Assembly: GCA_004352715.1 (NCBI GenBank)
Contig: SCFE01000003.1
Span: 4,689,430-4,751,429, forward strand
Source of the DNA: Hofstenia miamia
Lineage: Eukaryota; Xenacoelomorpha; Acoela
Direction: 5' to 3'
DNA length: 62,000 nucleotides
The first letter of the stretch is position 1. Each line of letters opens with the position of its first letter. Position numbers and translations under genes: made by a program. Under the pieces are notes generated by a model. It was not told the DNA's origin, searched no databases, and saw only the letters and a list, made by a program, of their open reading frames with translations. Positions 22,206-33,444 of this stretch are shown here, one piece after another.

Positions 22206-23401
22206 TACAGTGTCCTTTTCAAATTTACTAAAAAAAATTTTTCAGAAATGTTTATCCACTGATGTATTATTTTAATTTCCAGTACATTTTCAATGTAGTA
22301 CATTTAATGATGAAATGGATCCACTTGCAGTTCTTCCAAATCTACTAATAGCTTTAATCCCCCATAAGAACGAGAGTTAATTTTTGGCAAAAAGATAATG
22401 TCAAAATCATTAAACACACCTCGAATAGATTGTTTCAATGCTTCTAATCCACGGGGTTAGATTTTTACTTTCCTTCTTAACGATACCCCACAAATCATTG
22501 AGAGTTCAAGGTATAGAACAAAACTTTCCTACCCTATCTTGTTAAAGATGGGAATGCAGTACTCCTCTTTTTTCCAAATGCTGAAAAAAAATTCATCTCG
22601 CAACATTTCAATGTATCTTGCACTACTAATTTTGACATTAATAAAGAAGGGTCCAATCAGATTAGCATAGGACATTGCAGTCTACACCATTACCCATGGA
22701 GGATGCTGTGTGATCTGTTCATAATAATGAGGGTTTTCTTTCTACCAAAAAACAATATTACATGTCTTACCAGAAACATAAATTGAACGTTCATCATTAA
22801 AAACAGTTTATTAAAATATCGTTTTGTTGGGTAAGCATTAAGAATTTCGCTACAACAAATGTTTCGTTTTCATAATCCATATGATTACGAAATTGGATTT
22901 TTTGGCTTGAATGGTTTTAAGGTTAACTGCTTTCTTAAATTAGATCATCAGATAGAGTACGAACAGATTATTTTGGTTCATTTCGTAAAGCCATTTCAAA
23001 ATTTTCAACTGCATCACCTTTTTCATCAGGTCGGCCAGACTTTGAACGTTCAAACGCACAACCGGTTTCCAAAAGTTTCTTGCTCCAACTTTAATTACTT
23101 TCAATACAACTCGCTTAACCTTTCTCTGACTAAATCCATAGCATGATGTGACTGATCGCTGACAATAAAATAATTTGATGCATGCACTCGATTCTCGACG
23201 GTGTAATTACTGATATCACTTTTTGCTACCATTTTAAAACGTCCACAGATAGCATGCGTGCTGTGAATATGTAACTATTTAAAACAGATTGCATAGAAAT
23301 CTATCAAAATGCAGAATTCATTGCCAAAGTATGTGTATTTATAGAAATTTAACATTTTTGGAAAAAAATTGTTGAGTAATCTTTGAAAAGGACACCCTGT
23401 A
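22206..23401 (-). mobile_element. Tc1/mariner-superfamily transposon relic with TIRs
   Basis: Termini are TACAGTGTCCTTTTCAAA at 22206 and the complement of TACAGGGTGTCCTTTTCAAA ending at 23401. Minus-strand translation shows a broken transposase with 'FNDERSIYVSGK' (first catalytic D position, here D followed by E), 'ENPHYYEQ', 'PPWVMVWTAMSYANLIGPFFI' and 'ARYIEMLRDEF'. These are the blocks of mariner/IS630-type transposases with the 'NPH' motif. Many stops; no intact frame remains. Confidence 0.75.
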
Positions 23402-23914
23402 AGATGAGCAAATATTTAGAAATGTTTATTAAGGGGTTATGTTCCCCAAGAAAAGCTAATCAAAGCCACCATGTCTTATTCAAAAAACCCCACAGCTCTT
23501 TGAGTAATTACCAAAAGTTGATAGGGGGAACCCTCCCCCCCCAATCCAGCTTGAATAGAGTTAAGGCAAATTAAATTTTTGAATATTCAGAAACTTGTAG
23601 ATTTCGGATTCGAATTGTGTGCATTCAACAACTTAATTCAGTTTATAGAAAATTTAAAGTTTAAAAATTGTAATATACATGCTGTTATTCGAAACATTGG
23701 ATATTATGTTATGGTTTTAAGAAGTAATTTAATTTGCATTACTATCAACATCATGGGTGAGGTTTATGTGGATGTGCTGTGGTAGGGTCCGTAACGAACA
23801 CGGGCTTCTATACTACGGGCACGGGCCGGTCATAAGGGCTCTACATGAATATTTGTTGTTGTTATTCGAGGATCTAAAATCTAGAATCTTAAAATCGTTT
23901 GTTTGATGTACACG

Positions 23915-23917
<3 letters not shown>

Positions 23918-23960
<43 letters not shown>
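23918..23960. repeat. (TA)n microsatellite
   Basis: 43-base TA array inside the hAT-like element. Confidence 0.95.
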
Positions 23961-23963
<3 letters not shown>

Positions 23964-24429
23964 TTTCGTGTAAAACTAATTTTCATTTAGATTTATCGTA
24001 GAAATTACAAAAAAAGTGCATAAAATGTTGCACAAAATTCATTGATTCCTCAATTTTAAGGAATTCCATTTCACTGTCATCTTCTCAGGTTGCATTACTA
24101 ATAACATAGTACTTATATGTACATTACATAGTAACGTAAGAAGCTTAAATTGCTAACTTCAGAAAACGAATTCATGTAATTTACCTATTTCACAATTTCA
24201 TACAAGCAGAGCAGTGTAGCTTCGATTAAATTATTTTCATACTGTTTGGTGTGTTGTCAATTATGTTTATGGCCGGAATTTATTTGCTTAGGAATATTAC
24301 GAAGTATGCGTTCTCAAACAATGCGTCGAAATTTCGAAAATACGATTTAAGGTATGCATAAAATCTACATTTAGGGAAAAATATTCTATTACCAAGGTAT
24401 TTGTGGAGTTATTGAAGAAGTAAAAAGAC

Positions 24430-25170
24430 TATTTCAGTTAGTATAGCCACGATCCGGGTTTGGTCCTTATCCGCTGGAAGTATGCACTAAGGCCGGTTTG
24501 ATCGTGAGAAACCTCTGGTGACCCCTGGTACGCAGATTATTGATATATGTTGAGTCTGATCAGCAGAGTGAAGCCGTAGGCCGAACTTCAGTTGAGAGGG
24601 TTGCGCCTCTACCGCTTTGGCCAACCAAGGCTGCTAACGGTGGTAACTAAGAGAGCACCTGCTGGCTGCTATGAAGAAATTATGTTCGAGTACGCTTGCG
24701 TATTCACTGAATACAAAGCATCTAGTGAATAAAGTCTCCCGTTAAAAGACATGTTGGATCATAACTACCTGTAACACAGCAAAGCTGCCTCACAGGAAAG
24801 GCACAGCAAGTGCTGGCCTTGGCCTATCTCATAGGTTAGAAACAAAGAATTAACCTTGCATGACTGCTCCATGAGACGCACTCATGGACTGGCGCCAGTA
24901 GCAATCTCGCTAACAGTGTTTCCACTGCGTCGCTGCCCGCGTACCCTAAAAACTGAAACAGACAGGTTTCTCGAGCCTTACGCCCCCATATGCACAAAGT
25001 ACATTTGGTAGTACCTTCTTTTACCCTGGATTAACGTCTGATGTAGGTGGGGGACTCCGCACACCGACGCGCCCATTGAATCTTAGTTATTAGTATCCAA
25101 GAACCACTGCGAGGAGGTACTCTCTAGGAAGATTTGGACACAGTTCTTACGGTTCCCACCAAGATATACA
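24430..25170. other. GC-rich non-coding block of unknown origin
   Basis: About 740 bases of clearly higher GC than all surrounding sequence, without an ORF over 60 codons in any frame. It has short local palindromes and words such as GGCCAACCAAGGCTGCTAAC. It could be a 5' untranslated region or other part of a LINE, captured in the hAT-like element. I see no rRNA, tRNA or snRNA match by eye. Confidence 0.4.
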
Positions 25171-26314
25171 CTTTTATGCATTTTTTATAGACACATAAAT
25201 ATTGCTTCGAGTGATTAACGCATGAATATTCGTTGTGGTGCTTGAATTTGACCCACCTAGACTAGGAGCACATTTCTGCATATAGGAAAATTTAAAGGAT
25301 TAACATCAGTTGCATGGATTGTTCTTCTTTATAACTTGTGCAAATATTCTCACTGATCGTAAATCGAGATTACCTGTAAAGCATTCAGCTTTCCTTTGCA
25401 CTTCTCCCCCACTATTAGTTCTATGACATTATCGAGTATCTCAGCCTCATTGCAAAGAAATAAAATACCTTGTAGTTGCGTTATAGCTACAGAACAAAAC
25501 TGAAAAATATTGTAATGAAACACAATTCCTACATTAAGTTGTCGTCCAGCAAATAAATAAGTTTTAAAATGCCCAATATTTTTAATCTTCAGTTTCGAGA
25601 TGTTCCAGACCAGATAAAGTTCAGTGAAATATTTGGCATCTGTGACATTCGTGTGTGAAATGCGATGGAATATGCAAGCTATCATAGAAATATACATTAA
25701 ATGAAACTGTCGAAATATGCGTAAACATCTGCTTTATGCATTAAGCGTATAAATCTTAGCCCTGATTATAGTTATGAGGTTTGAAGCACGCATTCTCAAT
25801 GATTGAGAAAACATGTTGATTAATATTTCAAAACAGGATTTCATTATGAATGTTTAGTTGTAAAATTAAACTTCTCAGTGATTTAAACAAAAAAAAAATT
25901 ATTTTTATATTGATGTAAGCTCCACTGACGGGTATGACAGTTTAAGTATATTTCTTTTTAATAGCAAAGTTGAAGGTTTCTTGTTGCATCAAGCAGGTTT
26001 AGCTAAATAACATTTAGCTATGGGCATAACGTGGTTAGCATACGTGCACGGACAAACCAACGGGCCTATTTTCATGGGTACAGGCTACGGACCGGGCACG
26101 GGCATGGGCCCTACCCTAGTGGATGTATTCAATATTACGAGCTGAGTTAGCACCTATTAATGACTGATATTTAAACAGATTCTGTAGAGAAAGCTTAAAT
26201 ATTATTACTATATTTAACCATTTTATTAAGAGCGTTTATCAAAAAATTTTACCAATATTCTCTTACGAAGAGAAAATTTACAAACACCAATAAGTTTCAT
26301 TATAAATTAGTTGG

Positions 26315-26615
26315 TCAGAAAGGATGTTGTCCATCAAATACTTTTTGTATTTCATCTCGGTAATCAGGTTTCTTTACATATTTTGATATTCCATTAAGAT
26401 TTTGATCCATTTTTTGTCTAATTTTAGAGTCAATCGCTAGAGGGTTTGATTGGATTTCAGAACGCATCCAATAACAGGTGAGCATCATTTTTATTGCAAG
26501 TTTTTGATATAGTTTAGCACATCGAATCCCAGTATTAATAAAGTCCCTGTTTTGGGCTTTCAATCGCAATCTAAGCAAAGTGGTTCTGTGCCTGTTTTTC
26601 CACACACGTTTGATT
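26315..26615 (-). CDS. Last exon of an unrecognised minus-strand gene
   Basis: A strong polypyrimidine tract and acceptor (cttggttcattag on the minus strand) precede an open frame of 99 residues with a TGA stop at 26315-26317. The peptide is balanced and protein-like, basic at the start ('KRVWKNRHRTTLLRLRLK'), then helical ('CAKLYQKLAIKMMLTCYWM'), ending 'DEIQKVFDGQHPF'. It enters with one base of a split codon, so upstream exons must exist at higher coordinates, but none was recognised through the transposons there. I do not recognise the family. It would be convergent with the SH3 exons ending at 20614. Confidence 0.4.
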
Positions 26616-26810
26616 CTAATGAACCAAGAAAAGATAATGTTGATGATATCAAGAAAAAGTTGTCATCTCTTTATACATCTTCCTACACTCCTGTCTATTT
26701 ACCCTCCCAACAGGTAATCATTTCAAATCTATGAAATTTGGCATTGCTTTTAATTTATTACGTAGGCAATTGTACATCAATGACATTGACTATATATATA
26801 TATATATATA

Positions 26811-28149
26811 ATAGGGTGCAAATTAATCCGGCCACCCATAAAAAACTCTTTAAAACGCCTTGAACACCCCTTAAACTCAAAAAATAACGGCTAACGAACA
26901 TGTTTAATAACAAATTGAGTTGTAGTAAACTATACAGAATAAACGTACGTGTGTCAATACTTGATATATCCACCTCTTGCTTCACGAATGACGCCAATGC
27001 GTCGTGGCATACTCTCGACCAATATCGCGCAACAAGCATGTAACTCAGGATCATTGGCCCATGTATCACGTATCTTGTGCAATAATTCCTCTTTGCTATG
27101 AGATGGTGTACTGTACACACGGCGCTTTACCATACTCCACAAATTCTGGATGGGATGGCATATCCGGGCTGTATGGCGGCCATGGCATGACGTCGACTGC
27201 CTGTTCTTCAAAGAACTGTGTCACTGTCCCTGCCTTGTGGCATGGCGCATTGTCCTGCATAAATTGTCATGTTGATCACCAGGCACCAGGTTTCCAATGG
27301 ATGGCAGCAAGTAATCATGAACCGTTGTGACGTACTTATTTGCATTCATAGTGCCCTCAATTGGTACAATAGGACCCAAGGCAGTAGCACTAAAACAACC
27401 CCATATCATAAGCCGCTGTTGAAATGGTCGGTGTTGACGAGTATGGGGTTGCATTATCCTTTCATTTGCACTGCGTCGAACGTATTGTGAGCGTGGCTGT
27501 GAAATGACATCAAATGCGCACACTCATTTGAGAAAACAACACGAGACCCATTAGCCACTGTCATGTGTCGACGATCATTAGCCCAATGCAAGCGATGACG
27601 TTGCTGCGGGCCTGTCAGGCCAGGGGATTTACGAGGTGCATAAGCCATTCCCCCACTGCATTGGAGAGATCGTTTAATTGTAGAGAGGTGTACTGGAGGT
27701 GATCCCACCCCATGTTGTAGTTGCCGTGCTGTTGCTCTAGGGTTAATGATGCTTTCCCTGGCCAATGCTGTTCGGTTCGCAGACTCAGCTTTCGTTTGCA
27801 AAAACAATTACCAGTCCGGGTTGATGAAATTGCGCCTGTCCGCTTATTTAGAGCGATAATGTCATTGACTGTGATCCTGGGAACATTAACAAGCGTATGG
27901 TGATGAATAATTAATTCCCGTATTGCATGCGGTGTGTCCATTTTGTCTACAAAATAGTAACAATATACCTGTTAGAGTAATTATATAATGAATAAAGATC
28001 GAATCATAATTTAGACAGACACATGAGCTAGCCAATCATGTGCTCCATGATAATTGCCAGACTTCATGTCATACTATATGTACTTTTATGCACTTTTACG
28101 TTCATTTATGTGTGTTCCATAGGAGTGGCCGGTTTAATTTCAACCCTAT
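26811..28149 (-). mobile_element. Tc1-family transposon, near full length, pseudogene
   Basis: TIRs ATAGGGTGCAAATTAATCCG (26811) and the complement of ATAGGGTTGAAATTAAACCG (ending 28149) sit directly in (TA)n arrays on both sides. The minus-strand transposase starts 'MDTPHAIRELIIHHHTLVNV' at 27941 with a helix-turn-helix. It continues through 'LMIWGCFSATALGPIVPIEG' and ends 'ESMPRRIGVIREARGGYIKY' near 26954. Frameshifts break it into several frames, and the Pro-Asp-Leu-Asn-Pro-like catalytic region is altered to 'CHPIQNLWSMV'. Not active. Confidence 0.85.
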
Positions 28150-29587
28150 TGTGTGTATATATATATATATATATATATTTTTTTTATGGATTTTTGATCA
28201 TTGACACGATGTTTCTTTCAGGCAGAGTCAGAAAAGGTTGGTGTTCTTTTCATTAGGGCATGCTGTTTGAAGTTTTGTTGGCGTCACAGTATTCAGCATG
28301 CCTGGTTATATTTAGCTTGTGAAGCATTCGACTGTCTATTTAAAATGTGTAATGTAACCTCTAAATTTTGAAACACTACACTTTATATTTGTTTCTAAAT
28401 CCTATGCTCTCCGAGTTATCACTCTTCGTAATTTATATCTGCTTTTATATATACTCATCTCAAATTTCGATATGAAATAATCACTGTGCTGTCTACTTGT
28501 CGATGGTGTTCAATCTTTGCCATGAAACTCACCAAACAGCACTCCAACCAAGCCCCTCTATTACTGATTTCCAAGGCATACTACTTGAGGGCTTACGGGA
28601 AATGTTTTAAATTTTTTAACAAATTGCATTAAAATTTCGTGAGATCTAAGTTTAATTTTCTTTAGCACCACTATTTTATTAAAAAAATTAAAATAAATGA
28701 AAAATAAATGTATGCATTAAGTGTTACTAACAATAAGAATCTTTCCCTTGAAAATATTTAAATTTTCAGAAGTTATAATGTAAAGTATTTGCTAATATTC
28801 CCACACACATGTGCTTTTCTACAGTGTTCAACAGATAATTTAAAAACTATGTAAATATTTTGTCAATGCTTTTCTACAGTGCAGTTTAGGACTTTTTTAA
28901 AACGAGTGAAACATTTCATTGTTTCATATTCGAAGTGAATGACCAATAGCAATATCACTATAGGTTTTAATCCTTGTTACTTGAAGTGGCAAAGACATCA
29001 CTCATCTTCGGGAATTGTCTCAAATCCATATACAGAAATCGTATTTCTATATCCTGTACTATAGCTTCCTACGGAACAATTTCAAACCATTATATTGAAT
29101 TGAGTGATTAAATGCAAAAAATAAATTATTTAAAAAATGTTTTTAATTTCTTGTATATTTTCTTTGTGGATTCCTAAATCGTGATGGTGATACGCTAGAT
29201 TTGAAAATTTCTTTTATGTAAAAGCTGTATAATTGCACGCATTGAACATTTCTCATGAAATTCCATGGTGATTTCTGTCAATCTTTGTCCTTTCAATCCT
29301 ATTTCATGGGGGTACAATTGCATCGCCGTGCTAATATTTCCATGGACGTATCGCTGTCATTTTTGCAGCTTCTGTTTCAGTAGCATGCATTTTTTGTGCT
29401 CAAATCAAACTGTTTGCTTTTTTAGTCTTTATTGATTAAATTGTTTAGAAATCATACTGTCGGGAAAGTTTTTGTTGTATTTTTTATTCAGATTGATGTT
29501 TATTAGTTGAAATGGTCTGTAAGAGAATGATTGACCAATTTGGAGAAATGCACGTAAGGGTGTGCCAAGGAGGTGATAGGGTAGAAG
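28150..29587. other. Repeat R1 copy 2 then no recognisable gene
   Basis: A TA array (28156-28178), R1 copy 2 (28196-28385), then about 1.2 kb of AT-rich sequence in which I recognise nothing. Confidence 0.5.
28196..28385 (+). repeat. Repeat R1, copy 2
   Basis: Same-orientation copy of the 21260-21470 repeat, again just after a TA array. Confidence 0.7.
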
Positions 29588-30619
29588 TACATGGTGTAAC
29601 AAAACTAACCAGATGCTTCATTTTAAAAGAAATCTAACTTTATTCATATGAGTAAGAATCAAAAAAAACTAATCATTCATAGTAGAATATGCAGTGTAGC
29701 GAATCTAAAACAACTTACTGAGGTTATAATGTCCAAAACGATGAATCATAAAAGTGTTCATGGCAAATGTTCAAAATCATGACCATCATGCTCAATACAT
29801 TTGTTATACCGGTCAAGAACAAACTGGGCACACCTTGTCTACCAAATCTAGTGGTATGCCACGAATTTCTTCGATAATCCCATTCTTCAGCTCGTCCATA
29901 GTGCGTGGGGCTCTGCCATAAATTTTGTTCTTTAGTAAGCCCCACAGAAAAAAGTCGGGTACGGTCAGGTCCAAAGACCGTGCAGGCCAATTGATGGAGC
30001 CTCTGTGACCAATCCACTTGTTGTGAAAGTGATTGTCCAAAAACTCTCGCACAATAAACGACTAATGGGGCTGAGCTCCGTCTTATTGAAAATACAGACC
30101 ATCTTTCGCCAGCAGGCCATAAAAAAATTGGAAAGCATGGCAAGATAAAACTCACTGGTTACAGTTCCTGGGAAAAATTATGGTCCGATTATGCCGCCTG
30201 ACCAGACACCAGTTCAAACACAGACTCCAGGTAAGTTGCCTGCTCGTTCGTAGACAACGTTTGGATTTGATGCATCGTAGAAGATACAGTTATGTCGGTT
30301 NGTCCGATTATGCCGCCTGATCAGACAACAGCCCAAACACAGACTCCAGGTAAGTTGACTGCTCGTTCGTAGACAACGTTTGGATTTGATGCATCGTAGA
30401 AGATACAGTTATGTCGGTTGATTGTGCCATTTAGTTTGAATACGGCCTCATCTGACCAGATAATCTTCGTGATAAAATTGGGGTCATCCACATGCATCCT
30501 CTAAAACAGTTCGCAGACTCCAGTCTTCTATCGTGATCCATCCATTGATGTTCAGCCACGTAACTACAGTTTTTTGCTTTCATTTTGCAAGCGTCTGGTT
30601 ACTTTTGTTACACCCTGTA
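29588..30619 (-). mobile_element. Mariner-like element (insect/nematode-type), pseudogene
   Basis: Inverted termini contain GGTGTAACAAAACTAACCAG at the left (29588 onward) and the complement of GGTGTAACAAAAGTAACCAG at the right (to 30619). Minus-strand translation gives 'MWMTPIL', then 'FLDNHFHNKWIGHRGSINWP' and 'SLDLTVPDFFLWGLLKNKIY', the C-terminal catalytic part of a mariner/Tc3-like transposase. Only about 1 kb remains between the ends, and stops and frameshifts occur. A single N at 30301 joins two overlapping variants of the same stretch, so the copy is also an assembly chimera. Confidence 0.8.
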
Positions 30620-30954
30620 GTTATTTATAATCTAACTGTTGCAAAATCAAGTTAAATAAATTTCACTGGAGGACTAATTTGAAAGTTTTTAACTATGAAA
30701 CATTCTAATGAATGCTTATGCACATTACCATAAGTATTAATTTATCATTAGGTCTGAATGCATTCTTTCCCTTTTATTCGGTCGGTTCTTAAAAGCATTA
30801 ACGTGATTCTTTCCGCTTCAAGATTAAAACTTTATGTGAGCCCTCTGGAGCCACTTGAAAACTTGTCATCGTCTCAACGACTTAACTGGAGTAAACATTC
30901 AAGTTGCTCAAGTACTTTGTGAATTCTTGAGTGCTGAGCCGTTTTTCTTCTGTA

Positions 30955-31475
30955 ATTTTTTGGTCGCTCAGGGCACGTTTATTGAGGGAGCCTCTGCGAC
31001 CAATCCCCTCGTTGCGAAAGTGGTTGTCCAAAAACTCTCTCACAATAAGCGAATAATGGGGCTGAGCTCCATCTTACTGAAAATATACCATATTCCGCCA
31101 GCAGGCCATAAAAAATTGGAAAGCGTTGCAAGATAAGACTCACCGGTTACAATCTCTGGGAAAAAGTAGGGTCCGATTATGCCGCCTGATCAGACAACAG
31201 CCCAAACACAGACTCCAGGTAAGTTGACTGCTCGTTCGTAGACAACGTGTGGATTTGATGCATCGTAGAAGATACAGTTATGTCGGTTGATTGTGCCATT
31301 TAGTTTGAATACGGCCTCATCTGACCAGATAATCTTCGTGATAAAATTGGGGTCATCCACATGCATCCTNACTGGAGTAAACATTCAAGTTGCTCAAGTA
31401 CTTTGTGAATTCTTGAGTGCTTAGCCGTTTTTCTTCTCTAATTTTTTGGTCGCTCAGGGCACGTTTCATGCTTGC
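30955..31475 (-). mobile_element. Further fragments of the same mariner family, joined by a single N
   Basis: 30955-31369 repeats the middle of the element just upstream, including '[20 protein letters not shown]' (first catalytic Asp) and '[11 protein letters not shown]'. After one N at 31370 the sequence restarts as a near-copy of 30889-30985. These are unresolved repeat copies or haplotypes rather than independent insertions. Confidence 0.7.
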
Positions 31476-31729
31476 CCCACATTAGTTACGCTACACCACT
31501 GACTACAGCCTAATGGTTTCTTAAGATGTCACAGTATTTCTGAAAATATAAAAATGTTTGAAATTTTAATATAAAAAAATTTTTTTGCAATATATGTACA
31601 ACGACTTTTTTCTCCACTATATATCGATTTGCGTTTGTATACGTTTCATTTAGGATTAGATCGTGTATCGTTAGACTACGATGACTGCAGTTTTATACAA
31701 CCAATATTTGTATAAATATCTGTATTTAG

Positions 31730-31987
31730 ACATCTTCGTTTTTGCCTGAACAGCCAGCCTCTTTTCATGGCATTTCTTCTAATTACAATGCGCCTGCAAG
31801 CAAAACTCAATCCTCTTTCCAGGACATCTCTTCTAGTTTCAATGCACCGGCTGGCAAATCTCAACCCTTTGCGGCATTCAATGACTCTGGGTTTGCTGAC
31901 AGTTTCAGCTCGACCGCTAATAGCGAAAGTTTCGCAATCGCTACGTACAATTACAACGCCACTGCTTCAGATGAGCTTTCTTTTCAG
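31730..31987 (+). CDS. SH3 gene exon E (repeat linker, SH3 start)
   Basis: Acceptor ctgtatttag, donor CAG|gtatgt, 86 whole codons. The linker is low in complexity and contains two imperfect 17-residue repeats. The SH3 domain begins 'FAIATYNYNATASDELSFQ', with ATYNY for the usual ALYDY. Confidence 0.75.
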
Positions 31988-33423
31988 GTATGTATACCGT
32001 TGAAATTGAGGATGGCAATTTAATACCACCAGATTTTTCTTAACATGACCGCAGTGCTGTATCTACACATTTAGTGATTTTCATATGATGAAAATTCATT
32101 GAATTTAAAAACTATTTTCATATTCCTTCAATTAGTGTTATCTAAAAGCCTAGACATTACTTTTGCTATATATTTTCATCCATGTTGTAAATATCAACTC
32201 GTTTATGTTTTACAATCTTACCATTAAGTGTTGAAAGAGTAATATGTGTATTCTCAAAATTTGGTGAGAAAGGATAAGACAGAAATTTTTTTCACTGATC
32301 TACTGTGTAGTGTTTTGCGGCTGGCCGCAGCCGGACGCTATTTTCTAGTTGTAGCCGCAGCTGTGATGGTAAAAGCCATAGCCGATCGATTTTACATAAG
32401 TACCAAATATATATTCATTAATAATATTTTAAAGAAAAATTTTTGAATGGCATCTACTCAGTTTGAAAATTTTCTAGGAACGTGTTATTCATATCGCATT
32501 CGCTTACTTGGCATTTCCTTATACTTTCTTACTACATTACATATTGTCTAAACTATTCCAAACTTCAAAATTTTTCATTTTTAATTCTGCTACATTTTTT
32601 AAAATGAACACGCGGTGAAAACTAATTTTAGTTAGTTGCACTTTTTAAATTAATGTTATTGTCTAGTAAATTGTTGTGACTATGCAAGCACAAACTTATC
32701 TAGCTGCAGCAGTCTGTACCAGATAACTTGTAGCATAATACACGCAACAACCAGTAACTCGTATTCGCATTAATCCTTTTTATCCCGAAGTCGTAGAGTT
32801 TTAAGTTTGAGATCTCAATTTCTCTCAGTGCTCTCAACTGAAATTAATATTTTTACCTTATTAGTTACTTCCTGTTAGGTCAGCTGACTAGTTCCTTCTA
32901 TGGGAGGACGTATTGAAATTTTTTTTTAATTCGCACAGAGTCTGTTTGTATAATACAGAAAAAAATCACTTGTTAAATGCTACATTTTTGAGCAAGTGTT
33001 TACATATAGTTCTGCGTAAAAGTTTCTTGTTAAATATGCTTAAAGAAGTTCATTTAGGCTAACGATCGCATTGTGATCACAGGGAAAATCAACGATGACT
33101 GGTTGCTAGGCAAATGTTCTGGCAAGAGTGGTATATTCCCTGTAACATTTGTCGATGTTAAAGTACCGTTTGTAAGATTTCTAAAGTTTATCTTTGTACA
33201 CATTTATCACAAAGTTAAACATAATGAATCACGCTACGCAATTATAAGCATTTGTCATTATCATCACTGTTCACAATATAATAAATTTATCAAGATCCCT
33301 AGTTGAAGTCATAATTCATTTAGACTAACGTTTTCGCTAAATATTAAATTTATGGGTTTGTTTTTAGGTAGAGGAAGCCATTCTTCCCACAGGTATCACC
33401 AAGTTCAAAGACCATTTCTCAGA
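31730..33423 (+). CDS. Multi-SH3-domain protein, middle exons (linker plus one SH3 domain)
   Basis: Three exons, 31730-31987, 33058-33171 and 33368-33423, all with GT-AG borders and phases 0/0/0/2. They encode a Ser/Asn/Phe/Ala-rich linker with a repeated 'GISSNYNAPASKTQ' / 'DISSSFNAPAGKSQ' unit and the phrase 'FAAFNDSGFADSF'. A complete SH3 domain split after 'DELSFQ' follows, with 'NDDWLLGKCSGKSGIFPVTFV', and then a short acidic linker. The set starts in phase 0, as the minus-strand exon ending at 36406 requires, and ends in phase 2, as exon A at 13283 requires. I read it as the middle of the same gene, displaced in this assembly. A tandem paralogue is the alternative. Confidence 0.75.
31988..33057. 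other. Intron, short GC-rich patch
   Basis: Intron between exons E and F. A GCGGCTGGCCGCAGCCGG patch at about 32315 has GC-rich dyad symmetry and might be a transposon end. Nothing else was seen. Confidence 0.4.
33058..33171 (+). CDS. SH3 gene exon F (SH3 domain end)
   Basis: Acceptor catttag, donor TTT|gtaaga, 38 whole codons. It completes the domain of exon E with the conserved DW pair and the GIFPVTFVDV end. Confidence 0.8.
33368..33423 (+). CDS. SH3 gene exon G (short linker)
   Basis: Acceptor tttttag, proposed donor GA|gtatga at 33424, 18 codons plus two bases. If the donor is not used, the frame reads on into a TA/CTA microsatellite that is the tail of a LINE, so a splice here is much more likely. 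The two leftover bases complete the first codon of exon A at 13283. This short exon is the weakest of the set. Confidence 0.5.
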
Positions 33424-33444
33424 GTATGAATCCATCAATGAATA

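Larger units (their letters stand above)
23776..26118. mobile_element. hAT-like non-autonomous (or composite) element with 8-bp TSD
   Basis: GTGGATGT occurs directly on both sides (23768-23775 and 26119-26126), the 8-bp target duplication expected of hAT elements. Inside, the left end reads TGTGGTAGGGTCCGT followed by GGGCACGGGCCGG; the right end, complemented, reads TAGGGTAGGGCCCATGCCCG. The GGGC-rich termini are hAT-like. The 2.34-kb interior has a TA array (23918-23960), a GC-rich block (24430-25170) and a 115-codon minus ORF without similarity. No transposase was found. The two ends match only partly. Confidence 0.6.

Noticed and set aside
26518-26734. Plus-strand exon 'QSKQSGSVPVFPHTFD'
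   Set aside because: It has a usable donor but overlaps a minus-strand exon with a much better acceptor. Probably the shadow frame, though not excluded.
32310-32390. GC-rich dyad as regulatory element or transposon end
   Set aside because: A single short dyad without a partner; cannot be supported.
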